The notes under the pieces: generated by a model
The model's database searches: none
Seen by the model: only the letters and a program-made list of their open reading frames with translations
What the model was told of the DNA's origin: nothing
NCBI GenBank assembly: GCA_005880805.1
Contig: VBFZ01000063.1
Location: 1-7,368 of the forward strand
Reading direction: 5' to 3'
From: Chloroflexota bacterium
GTDB taxonomy: Bacteria; Chloroflexota; Limnocylindria; Limnocylindrales; CSP1-4
DNA: 7,368 nucleotides
In this document: positions 1 through 5,707 of the stretch, one piece after another
Numbering within the stretch: position 1 is the stretch's first letter
Layout: each line of letters opens with the position of its first letter
Translations under genes and position numbers: made by a program

Positions 1-26
1 CGAAGGTTCGACTCCTTCATTCCACC
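1..26 (+). tRNA. 3' end of a tRNA, probably tRNA-His (5' part outside window)
   Basis: Only the T arm and the 3' acceptor strand are present. The T stem pairs 2-6 (GAAGG) with 14-18 (CCTTC) around the canonical loop TTCGACT at 7-13. The next seven bases, ATTCCAC (19-25), are the 3' acceptor strand, and the base after them, C26, falls at the discriminator position. C73 is characteristic of bacterial tRNA-His, and an acceptor starting GTGG fits that family. The bases that follow are AGG, so the terminal CCA is not encoded and would be added enzymatically. The anticodon lies outside the window, so the amino acid identity is inference from C73 alone. Confidence 0.7.
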
Positions 27-74
27 AGGTTTCGGTTCGCGCCAAGCCATCGCACGAATGCGCAGTCTCCTCGG

Positions 75-428
75 ATGGACGCCAAGCTCATCAGCTTCGG
101 ACTAATCGAGATCGACGGACGCCGCTTCGATCGCGACGTCGTCCTCGAGGGTGGCAACGTGCGCCGTCGGAAGAAGAAGCCGTCGAAGTCCTACCGTGAT
201 CGATACGGTCACACGCCGCTGTCAGCCGACGAGGAGATCCCTTGGTCGGCCCCCCAGTTGATCGTGGGCACCGGCGCTGGTGGCCAGCTTCCGATCATGC
301 CGGAGCTGTACCAGGAGGCCCAGCGGCGAGGTGTGGAGGTCGTTGCCGTCCCGACCGAGGAGGCCTGCCGGATGCTGTCGAGGGTCGGCCCGCAAGACGC
401 TGCGGCTGTCATTCACGTGACCTGCTAG
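75..428 (+). CDS. Mth938-like domain (DUF498) protein
   Basis: This 117-aa protein is a complete single-domain member of the Mth938-like family (Pfam DUF498), whose relatives include archaeal MTH938, human AAMDC and the complex I assembly factor NDUFAF3. The biochemical role of the bacterial members is unknown. Family hallmarks visible here are the N-terminal FGLIEIDGRRFDRDV segment (about residues 8-22), the basic linker (about 30-38), the central LIVGTGAGGQLPI stretch (about 63-75), VEVVAVPTEEA (about 87-97) and the closing AAAVIHVTC. The length matches the family. The ATG at 75 sits 48 bp after the tRNA and has no good Shine-Dalgarno sequence, so it may be poorly initiated or leaderless; an upstream ATG at 58 is out of frame. 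It stands alone, followed by a repeat-hairpin and a minus-strand tRNA-Glu. The family call is firm; the function is unknown. Confidence 0.9.
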   Translation: MDAKLISFGLIEIDGRRFDRDVVLEGGNVRRRKKKPSKSYRDRYGHTPLSADEEIPWSAPQLIVGTGAGGQLPIMPELYQEAQRRGVEVVAVPTEEACRMLSRVGPQDAAAVIHVTC

Positions 429-474
429 GGCCAACCGCGCTCGTCGCGAGTGCGCGCCCGAGCCCGCCGTCGAC

Positions 475-498
475 GATAAGGGTTCAGATAAGGGTTCA
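475..498. repeat. 12-bp tandem direct repeat, two perfect copies
   Basis: GATAAGGGTTCA occurs at 475-486 and again immediately at 487-498, with no mismatch. The GTTCA end of the second copy is also the first part of the left arm of the adjoining hairpin at 494-526. The repeat lies 46 bp after the Mth938-like stop codon. It looks like a small duplication next to a terminator-like hairpin; a role is not evident. Confidence 0.85.
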
Positions 499-526
499 GC
501 CGGGTCGCACCTTGACCCGGCTGAAC
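494..526. terminator. Perfect 13-bp hairpin between convergent Mth938-like gene and tRNA-Glu, probable bidirectional terminator
   Basis: GTTCAGCCGGGTC (494-506) is perfectly complementary to GACCCGGCTGAAC (514-526) around a 7-nt loop GCACCTT. The structure lies 65 bp downstream of the plus-strand Mth938-like stop codon and 15 bp downstream of the 3' end of the minus-strand tRNA-Glu, so it is placed to end transcription from both sides. Neither flank has a true run of T, which is common for hairpins in high-GC genomes but weakens the call. A repeat-derived or structural role is the alternative. Confidence 0.6.
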
Positions 527-541
527 GTATACGGACAAGTT

Positions 542-618
542 TGGTACCGCATACCGGATTCGAACCGGTGATCTCCGCCTTGAGAGGGCGGTGTCCTGGG
601 CCTCTAGACGAATGCGGC
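542..618 (-). tRNA. tRNA-Glu (anticodon CTC)
   Basis: A complete 77-nt cloverleaf reads on the minus strand. The acceptor GCCGCAT pairs with ATGCGGT (one G1-U72 wobble). The D stem is GTCT with AGGAC in the Glu-type layout. The anticodon stem CCGCC/GGCGG encloses the loop CTCTCAA, with anticodon CTC at 582-584. The T stem ACCGG/CCGGT encloses TTCGAAT. The 3' end is A73 followed by an encoded CCA (542-544). CTC reads the Glu codon GAG, the expected major Glu codon in a high-GC genome. The gene has its own promoter upstream (664-693) and a strong hairpin 15 bp beyond its 3' end. Confidence 0.96.
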
Positions 619-663
619 AAGGGTTTGGCGGACCAGCCTGAACAGGGATCCCGCCGGGCCGGG

Positions 664-693
664 ATGATACCAGCGGCCGGAAACCGCTGGCAA
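664..693 (-). promoter_or_regulatory. Sigma-70-type promoter of tRNA-Glu
   Basis: On the minus strand TTGCCA (688-693, five of six to TTGACA) is followed after an 18-bp spacer by TATCAT (664-669, five of six to TATAAT). The predicted start is near 657, giving a leader of about 38 nt before the mature 5' end at 618, which suits a processed tRNA precursor. The spacer holds a perfect inverted repeat (670-690). The call rests on sequence match and position only. Confidence 0.6.
670..690. repeat. Inverted repeat within the tRNA-Glu promoter spacer
   Basis: CCAGCGG (670-676) and CCGCTGG (684-690) form a perfect 7-bp dyad with a 7-nt centre. It lies between, and partly overlaps, the -35 and -10 hexamers of the tRNA-Glu promoter. 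It could be an operator for a dimeric regulator or a chance GC-rich palindrome. No regulator gene is in the window. Confidence 0.5.
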
Positions 694-850
694 TTGATGC
701 GGCGCACCGCCGACCCCGTTCTGGCCCCTTTGCCCAAGGCGCGATAGCCCATCCTGGTCGCCGCCCGGGTTGATTCGGGGGTCTACCCTCGAAGCGCGGC
801 AGCTGCCGCCTGCCGAACCCGGGGTGCAGGGAGCTTCCGGGGAACAGCCT

Positions 851-855
851 GGGGA
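851..855 (+). promoter_or_regulatory. Ribosome binding site that sets the C39-like gene start
   Basis: GGGGA ends 7 nt before the ATG at 863. The same frame stays open back to a TTG at 770, but that would put 31 extra residues in front of a textbook signal peptide. The Shine-Dalgarno position therefore favours 863. Confidence 0.6.
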
Positions 856-862
856 ATTGAAC

Positions 863-2179
863 ATGCGACGAACCGCCCTGGTCGCATTCGCGGCCTTGAT
901 CTGGTTCGGTGAGGCAGTCTTCCCGCCCGCCGCGGCCGCCGCCTACATCGTCAACAGCTACAACGGCTCCTACACGACCGAGGCGCCCGAGAACTACACC
1001 TGCGTCTCGGCAAGCGCGCTAACGCACATCAACTACATCCTCCGCAAGACCACGGGCTACAGCCATAGCACGGCGCTGGCGTGGTATCGCGAAGTCCGGT
1101 CCGCGACGGCCGACTTCCACGACAAGTACAACTACACGCGGATCGAGAAGGGACTCGACCCGCGTGGCTGGGCCTGGCTCCTCTCCAACCACGCGCCGGT
1201 CACGCCAGCCTACGTCTTCCACGACTATTGGAGCTCGTCCCAGCTCACGGTCAACCGCAGGATCACGCTCGGCATTCTAACGACCCGCGAGCTCGTCGGC
1301 GTGCTGGTCGCGAACGGCCGCCACGGGGTCGACGTCGTCGGCTTCCAGAGCAACGTCGACCCGCTGAACCCGCCCTATTCGATCCTCGGCTTCTTCCTCG
1401 TCGACCCGTGGTACCCGAACAGCCGCATCACCGTGAGCGGTGCCTACATCGGGGTGCGGCCCAACTACTACATCACCGCGAGCTCGTGGAACACCTCGTG
1501 GTTCACGCCCTACCATGACTGGCCCTACAGGAGGGCCACCGGTCGCTACACGATCTGGGAGAACAAATACGTCGCCGTCCTGCGGGCCGCGGACGGCTCG
1601 CCCGAGCCAACGAAGACCTACGACACGATGCCACCCAAATTCAGCGACACGTTCGCCATCCCGACGCAAAAGCCTCCGAAATCGGGCGATACGGAAGCGC
1701 CCGCCACCTACCCCTACAGCGCCTACCGCCAGGCCGTCACGGAGGGGATCGTCGCGAACAACCTCGACACGTCCGCCGCCAACCTCGGCGTCGATCTACA
1801 GGGTGTCAGCGTCGGCTCGGCCGACCAGGTCGAGAGCATGGCGCCGGGCTTCCCGTCGTACGAGCTCGTCGAGGTGATGAAGGGTCGGCGGGTCGTCGCC
1901 CTCGCCTATCTCACGAGGGTCGCCGGCGGCTTCGAGTTCGGCGGCCTCGCGCCGGTAACCTCGCAGTACAAGCGAGCCAATGCGTTTGCAGCCCGCCAGG
2001 CCTTCGGTCGAAAGGGCGTCCAGGTCGCGTCGCTGAAGCTCGCCTGGGGCTGGTCCGAGGACACGTTCTCGCCGTTCACTCCCATGTGGCGCGCGACCGA
2101 TACGCATGGTCGCCCGCACTTCCTGACACCGGACGGGAACGTCAGGGATCGGCTTCTGCCGCCACAAGGCCGGGGCTGA
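863..2179 (+). CDS. Secreted C39/papain-like cysteine peptidase-like protein
   Basis: This 438-aa protein begins with an export signal: MRR, then a hydrophobic stretch (about residues 5-20), then an Ala-rich AAAAAY region around 23-28, where cleavage is likely. The mature N-terminal half resembles the C39-like papain fold. It has Cys47 in YTCVSASA at the start of a helix, His154 in NGRHGVDVVGFQ and Asp181 in FFLVDPWYP, in the expected order and spacing for a Cys-His-Asp set. The oxyanion glutamine usually found a few residues before the Cys is not visible and the usual CGP/CAP context is absent, so activity is uncertain. A Pro/Thr-rich linker (about 250-285) leads to a C-terminal beta-rich domain of unknown family. 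It could process surface proteins or be a non-catalytic binding relative. It stands alone and converges on the hydrolase gene, 34 bp between stop codons. A weak -10-like TACCCT lies at 784-789 without a matching -35. Confidence 0.72.
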   Translation: MRRTALVAFAALIWFGEAVFPPAAAAAYIVNSYNGSYTTEAPENYTCVSASALTHINYILRKTTGYSHSTALAWYREVRSATADFHDKYNYTRIEKGLDPRGWAWLLSNHAPVTPAYVFHDYWSSSQLTVNRRITLGILTTRELVGVLVANGRHGVDVVGFQSNVDPLNPPYSILGFFLVDPWYPNSRITVSGAYIGVRPNYYITASSWNTSWFTPYHDWPYRRATGRYTIWENKYVAVLRAADGSPEPTKTYDTMPPKFSDTFAIPTQKPPKSGDTEAPATYPYSAYRQAVTEGIVANNLDTSAANLGVDLQGVSVGSADQVESMAPGFPSYELVEVMKGRRVVALAYLTRVAGGFEFGGLAPVTSQYKRANAFAARQAFGRKGVQVASLKLAWGWSEDTFSPFTPMWRATDTHGRPHFLTPDGNVRDRLLPPQGRG

Positions 2180-2186
2180 CGCTCGG

Positions 2187-2212
2187 AGGCGTAATCCGCG
2201 CGCCGTGCGCCT
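2187..2212. terminator. Weak hairpin between convergent genes
   Basis: AGGCGTA (2187-2193) can pair with TGCGCCT (2206-2212), seven pairs with one G-U, around a 12-nt loop, in the 34-bp gap between two converging stop codons. The position suits a bidirectional terminator, but there is no T tract and the stem is short. Confidence 0.25.
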
Positions 2213-2213
2213 G

Positions 2214-3086
2214 CTAGAGCTTGTGGCTCTCGACGAAGGCGCGCACGGCGTCGGCGACCTGGGTGTGACTGTGCTCGCCGAGGACGAGCCCGTAGTGCGA
2301 GTGCGCCCCGAACGGCTCGTAGCGCGCGGACAGCCACTCGGCCAGCTGCTCGCTGCCTGACTCGGGCACGACGCGGTCGAGGCCGGCGCCGACCACCAGC
2401 GTCGGGGTCGACTCGAGGGCCTCGCGGTCGACGGGGATGCCGCGCAGCATCTGGCGCCGCGCGTGGCCCGATTCGTGGGGCTTCTGGCCGAGGAGATGCT
2501 GGATCCGAAGGACGTCCGACAGCGTGAGGTCGCGCTGGTCACGCTGCAGCTTCTCTGGCAGCGTCGCCCAGCCCAGCAGCTCCTTGCCATAGACGTCCGG
2601 GATCTGGCGCAGTTCATGCGGAAGGGCTGGGCCTCGAAGGCCCGCGGGGAGCTCCGAGCTCAGCAGCACCAGGGCCGCAACACGCCGCCGCTCGAGGGCC
2701 TTGAGCGCCAGCAGGCCGCCCATGCCGTGGCCGACGACGACGGCGTTCTCGCCGAAGCGGTCGATCGCGGCGAGGACGTCGTCCGTGTACGTTTCGAACG
2801 AAAGGGTCGTGGGATCGGCCGTCTGCGACCAGTAGTGGTTGCGCAGGTTCAGTGCGTGGCCCTCCCAGCCGCGTCCCGCGAAGTAGCCGAGGAACCGTTC
2901 CCACAGCCAGGATCCGGCGAGCTCGCCGTGCAGGAACAGAAGCGGCTTGCGGCGCGATCGGCGTTCGGGCAGCCAGGATTCGATGTACAGCCCGCGCTCC
3001 GCGAGCTCGATCTCGTCCTTGCGGATCGGCCGTGCGGGCGGGACCTGGGCGGGCATGGGAATGGTTCCCGGGGTTACGTTCGGCAT
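2214..3086 (-). CDS. Alpha/beta hydrolase-fold protein with Gly in place of the nucleophile Ser
   Basis: This 290-aa protein has the full layout of an alpha/beta hydrolase. The oxyanion-loop motif is LFLHGE (about residues 50-55), and a WLWERF / NLRNHYWS region follows at about 60-87. The strand beta5-elbow is AVVVGHGMGG (115-124), the acid strand is LVVGAGLDRVVP with Asp237, and the C-terminal histidines (262, 264, 272, 274) could supply the catalytic His. In the elbow GxSxG is replaced by G119-H-G121-M-G123. The codon at 2724-2726 is GGC on the coding strand, one base from AGC serine. As read it lacks the standard nucleophile and may be non-catalytic, a cofactor-independent variant, or affected by a sequence error. 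The ATG at 3086 has a strong GGAGGT Shine-Dalgarno sequence (3092-3097). It lies 28 bp downstream of the DUF1015 gene, probably in one operon. Confidence 0.88.
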   Translation of the reverse strand: MPNVTPGTIPMPAQVPPARPIRKDEIELAERGLYIESWLPERRSRRKPLLFLHGELAGSWLWERFLGYFAGRGWEGHALNLRNHYWSQTADPTTLSFETYTDDVLAAIDRFGENAVVVGHGMGGLLALKALERRRVAALVLLSSELPAGLRGPALPHELRQIPDVYGKELLGWATLPEKLQRDQRDLTLSDVLRIQHLLGQKPHESGHARRQMLRGIPVDREALESTPTLVVGAGLDRVVPESGSEQLAEWLSARYEPFGAHSHYGLVLGEHSHTQVADAVRAFVESHKL

Positions 3087-3114
3087 CCGGACCTCCGCGC
3101 CGTGTAGCGGGCGC

Positions 3115-4461
3115 TCACCACTCGAGGGGATTGATGACCAGGCCAGTCAGGGCCTTCGGGTAGAAATAGGTCGACTTCTGCGGCATGACGTCGCCCTCGG
3201 TCGCGACCGCGAGCACATCCCGAACGGGCGTGGGCTCGAGGAGGAAGGCCGCGTCGGCGCCGTCGGCTCCGCTGTCCACCCAGTCGAGCGCCTCGCCGAC
3301 CGACTTCGTGTAGCCGACGCGCTCGCCGGCTGCCAGGTCGGAGGCGGCGATGCGGGCGAGTTGCTCGAGTGCGACACCAAGCAGGCTCACGTCGAGGTGT
3401 CGAACAGCTTCGCCACCGGGGGGCAACCAGCGGCCGAACATCTCGCGGCGCGCTTCCAGGAACGCTCCTCCTTCACGAGTCCACAGCCCGAAGCTCCCGC
3501 GACCACCGGGACCCAGACCCTCCCCGCCGAACGCCGCCAGCAGCTCACCGCGTGCCGCGGATCTGACGTCGAACAGCGCAGCCGTGCCCTGGAGGAGGCG
3601 GGCACCTGAGGCGTCACCTTCGAGCGCCCGGACGACCCGATGCGTCGGCAGGATCGTGAGTGGCTCGTGGGTCGCTTCGAGGAACAGCATCAGGATGTAG
3701 TCGAAGGCCGGGTCCTCCTCGCACGACAGGGTCATCCGCCGTTCCTCCCGGTAGCGAAGCGCCGTCTCGTACCGGTGGTGGCCGTCGGCGATCGTGACCG
3801 GACCCGCGTTCGCGAGGCGGACGAGCTCGGCGACGGTTCGGTCGGTCACGCCGTCGTCCGGGGAGTCTGCCGGTGGTTCCGGGAGCACCCACAACCGATG
3901 ATGGATTCCCTCGCCGTCGACGAGGTCGACGTCAGGCTTGCGCTTCGCGACACGCTCGAGGAGCTCGCTTGCTCGACCGCTCTGGTCCCGGAACAGGCCG
4001 ACGGCAGCGCTCGTGTTCGCGCCGGTAGCGCGCAGCAGCTTGTAACGGTCCTCCTTCGGGGCGGTCATCGTGCGCTCGTGGGGCAGCACCCCGGATCCCT
4101 CGCCGAACGACTCCAGTCGGAGGCGGCCGAAGAAGCCGCGTTGCGTTCGCTCGACGGCGGTGCCGGGAACGCGATAGGTCTGCTCGTAGACGTAGAGCGA
4201 CGGTCGGGGGTCCTTGTGGAACGTGCCATCCGATCGCCACTGCGCGAACGCCCGCGCGGCTCGGCGGTACTGGTCGTCGGGTCGGTCGCCGGGCTCGAGT
4301 GGCGGGAAGTCCAGGCGCACCGCGTTGCGTGGATGCCGCGCGAGAAGGGCTCGCTGCTCGGGCGGGGAGATGACGTCGTAGGGCGGGCTGACGACGCGCG
4401 CGAGATCGCCGACAGCGTCTGGCTCGTAGCGCAGGCCGCGGAACGGCCGGATCGTTGGCAA
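3115..4461 (-). CDS. DUF1015 family protein
   Basis: A 448-aa protein of the DUF1015 family, whose function is unestablished. Conserved marks are the N-terminal PTIRPFRGLRY (2-12), VVSPPYDVI (23-31), NAVRLDFP (46-53), LPHERTM (about 126-132), the very conserved IADGHHRYETA (224-234) and the C-terminal MPQKSTYFYPK / GLVINPLEW ending. I chose the TTG at 4461 because family members normally begin M-P-x-I-R-P-F, because a GAGG sits 6 nt upstream, and because a -10-like TAGGAT lies at 4491-4496. The frame is open further up, with ATGs at 4545, 4536 and 4611; the ATG at 4536 has GGAGG 10 nt upstream and is the main alternative. The DGHHR segment recalls the phosphate-binding DGxHR of ParB/sulfiredoxin-fold proteins, which is inference. 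It is the first gene of a two-gene operon with the hydrolase and is divergent from the repeat protein gene at 4645. Confidence 0.9.
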   Translation of the reverse strand: MPTIRPFRGLRYEPDAVGDLARVVSPPYDVISPPEQRALLARHPRNAVRLDFPPLEPGDRPDDQYRRAARAFAQWRSDGTFHKDPRPSLYVYEQTYRVPGTAVERTQRGFFGRLRLESFGEGSGVLPHERTMTAPKEDRYKLLRATGANTSAAVGLFRDQSGRASELLERVAKRKPDVDLVDGEGIHHRLWVLPEPPADSPDDGVTDRTVAELVRLANAGPVTIADGHHRYETALRYREERRMTLSCEEDPAFDYILMLFLEATHEPLTILPTHRVVRALEGDASGARLLQGTAALFDVRSAARGELLAAFGGEGLGPGGRGSFGLWTREGGAFLEARREMFGRWLPPGGEAVRHLDVSLLGVALEQLARIAASDLAAGERVGYTKSVGEALDWVDSGADGADAAFLLEPTPVRDVLAVATEGDVMPQKSTYFYPKALTGLVINPLEW

Positions 4462-4467
4462 GGAGGT

Positions 4468-4471
4468 CCTC
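4468..4471 (-). promoter_or_regulatory. Short Shine-Dalgarno for the TTG start of the DUF1015 gene
   Basis: GAGG on the minus strand is separated by 6 nt from TTG at 4459-4461. It is short, but together with the family-typical N terminus it decides the start. Confidence 0.45.
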
Positions 4472-4490
4472 GAGTGCGCGGGGAATAGCC

Positions 4491-4496
4491 ATCCTA
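4491..4496 (-). promoter_or_regulatory. Possible -10 element of the DUF1015-hydrolase operon
   Basis: TAGGAT on the minus strand keeps the key T1, A2 and T6 of the -10 hexamer and would place the start near 4484, about 23 nt before the TTG. No convincing -35 is seen at 16-18 bp. Confidence 0.3.
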
Positions 4497-4563
4497 CCGA
4501 CCGGACGACGGAAACGCCTCCCTCGAAGTACGTCATTGGGGGCATTCCTCCGGCCTCTCCGTT

Positions 4564-4573
4564 TGTCAGAATC
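4564..4573 (+). promoter_or_regulatory. Possible extended -10 promoter element, shared 10-mer (copy 1)
   Basis: TGTCAGAATC reads as TGn plus a CAGAAT hexamer (four of six to TATAAT, keeping A2 and T6). Its end lies 72 bp before the ATG at 4645. The identical 10-mer occurs at 5742-5751 before the next exported protein. No -35 match is visible, which is tolerated by extended -10 promoters. A 6-bp hairpin, ATGGCG/CGCCAT (4593-4598 with 4606-4611), follows in the predicted leader. Confidence 0.35.
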
Positions 4574-4644
4574 CTCGCCAGCACGGCGCCCCATGGCGGC
4601 CCCCGCGCCATCGTTCAAACCGGGGACACGAGGAGGCAGGAACG

Positions 4645-5478
4645 ATGGCGGTCGACCGGAACGCGTTCAAGTCTCGACGCGCCGTCCTTGCCGCGGCGCT
4701 GGGCGGTCTTGGTGCGCTGCTGGCCGGTGCGCTCGGGCGGGCGGACGAGGCGGAGGCCGCACAAGGCGGCAACGCCCTGATCGGAGTCGCCAATACCGGG
4801 ACGGCCGAGACCAGTTTCGAGAACACCGATGGGGGCGAGGTCTCGCTCAAGGGCATCCAGGCCAGCGGGATCGGCGTAAAAGGGCAGAGCACGGATTCGA
4901 CGCCGAGCACGTTTGTCGGCACCTCGCACCGCAACGGCGTCTTCGCGACGGTCGGCAGCGAGAGCGGGGTTTTCGCGAACACGGACGAGGCCGGCGTCTA
5001 CGGCTTCGCGGACCTCTCGGACAGCTCGGTGGGCGTCGTTGGGCACACGAACCAGGGCTGGGGCGTGATCGGAATCGGCGCCGCAGGCGTGGCAGGCTTT
5101 GGAGCCTGGGGAGTCTTCGGCTCGGCGGACACCGACCAGATCGGTGTGTACGGCAACACGGGGGCGTCGCCCGCTCCCTCAGTGGCCGGAGGCATCGGCG
5201 TGCTCGCCCGGGCCGAGTCTTCGTCCCAGCTCGCCCTCAGCGTCGTGGGCAGGAGCCAGTTCAGCCAAAGTGGCAGGCTCACGATCCTGAGCGGGAAGTC
5301 GAGCCGGACGGTGAGCAAGCCCGGCGTCACCCCGACGAGCTGGATCATCGCCACCCCGCAGACCAATCGATCGGGCGTCTTCGTCCAGGCCGCCGTCCCC
5401 GGCAACGGGGCGTTCACGGTCTACCTGAACAAGGCCGTCAGCGGAAACACCGTAGTCGGCTACCTGGTCATCAATTGA
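4645..5478 (+). CDS. Exported GVxG-repeat protein with beta-rich C-terminal domain
   Basis: This 277-aa protein starts at an ATG with a strong AGGAGG (4631-4636, spacing 8). The N terminus is Tat-like: SRRAVL with Arg11-Arg12, a hydrophobic Ala/Gly/Leu stretch (13-31) and a likely cleavage after AEA (residue 38). Residues 77-173 hold about nine irregular GVxG-type units (GVKG 77, GVFA 98, GVFA 108, GVYG 117, GVVG 130, GVIG 140, GVAG 148, GVFG 156, GVYG 167), spaced 8-21 residues, which suggests a beta-helix or fibrous stalk. The last about 80 residues (196-277) form a separate beta-rich module with IIATPQ, GVFVQAAVP, FTVYLNKAV and a terminal YLVIN. I recall similar endings in secreted proteins of actinobacteria without assigned function. 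It is the first gene of a unit with the small basic protein 10 bp downstream. A surface fibre or sheath component is plausible but inferred. Confidence 0.8.
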   Translation: MAVDRNAFKSRRAVLAAALGGLGALLAGALGRADEAEAAQGGNALIGVANTGTAETSFENTDGGEVSLKGIQASGIGVKGQSTDSTPSTFVGTSHRNGVFATVGSESGVFANTDEAGVYGFADLSDSSVGVVGHTNQGWGVIGIGAAGVAGFGAWGVFGSADTDQIGVYGNTGASPAPSVAGGIGVLARAESSSQLALSVVGRSQFSQSGRLTILSGKSSRTVSKPGVTPTSWIIATPQTNRSGVFVQAAVPGNGAFTVYLNKAVSGNTVVGYLVIN

Positions 5479-5488
5479 GGAGGCCTGG

Positions 5489-5680
5489 ATGAAACCTCCA
5501 AAGGCTCCGCGGATCGCCCTCGTCCCCCGGCAGCCCGCACGTGCTCCCGGCCGACGGCAGCAGGCTGTCGTCAAGGCTCGCCTGGCGTCCGTCGGGAAAC
5601 CAGGCGCGGGTTTTCGGCCGGGTCGCGCGTCCTTGAAGGGGATCGCTCGCCTCGGAGCGCTCTTCGCGAAGGGTCGCTGA
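5489..5680 (+). CDS. Small very basic protein of unknown function
   Basis: A 63-aa reading frame starting at an ATG with a perfect AGGAGG (5478-5483, spacing 5) that overlaps the last base of the preceding stop codon, a typical sign of translational coupling. The protein has 10 Arg and 6 Lys and no Asp or Glu at all, many Pro and Ala in its first half, and ends in SLKGIARLGALFAKGR, which could form an amphipathic helix. There is no signal peptide or membrane segment. I do not recognise a family. A nucleic-acid-binding, membrane-interacting or chaperone-like partner of the repeat protein is possible, but none is shown. The reality of the gene rests on the strong ribosome binding site and the coupling; the short length leaves doubt. 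Confidence 0.6.
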   Translation: MKPPKAPRIALVPRQPARAPGRRQQAVVKARLASVGKPGAGFRPGRASLKGIARLGALFAKGR

Positions 5681-5707
5681 GGAAGGTGGACTCGCAGGCC
5701 CATCAGG

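Noticed and set aside
222..752. Frames crossing the tRNA-Glu gene on both strands
   Set aside because: They run through a well-formed tRNA and have no start signals or family resemblance.
784..789. TACCCT as the -10 of the C39-like gene
   Set aside because: No -35 at proper spacing (TTGATT at 770-775 is only 8 bp away), so I mention it only in the gene entry.
770..862. N-terminal extension of the C39-like protein from the TTG at 770
   Set aside because: It would place 31 polar residues before a classical signal peptide, and the ATG at 863 has a well-spaced GGGGA.
1796..2617. 273-aa minus-strand frame spanning the convergent junction
   Set aside because: It overlaps the C-terminal part of the C39-like gene and the C-terminal part of the hydrolase gene, in a Ser/Arg/Pro-rich shadow frame.
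3640..4488. 282-aa plus-strand frame opposite the DUF1015 gene
   Set aside because: The minus strand has unmistakable DUF1015 motifs through this whole region.
4462..4611. 50-residue N-terminal extension of DUF1015
   Set aside because: Family members start at the PTIRPF segment and the extension has no family-like content. The ATG at 4536 with GGAGG 10 nt upstream remains an alternative.
4455..5492. 345-aa plus-strand frame covering the repeat-protein gene
   Set aside because: It is very Arg-rich, out of frame with the strongly supported gene at 4645-5478, and overlaps the DUF1015 start region.
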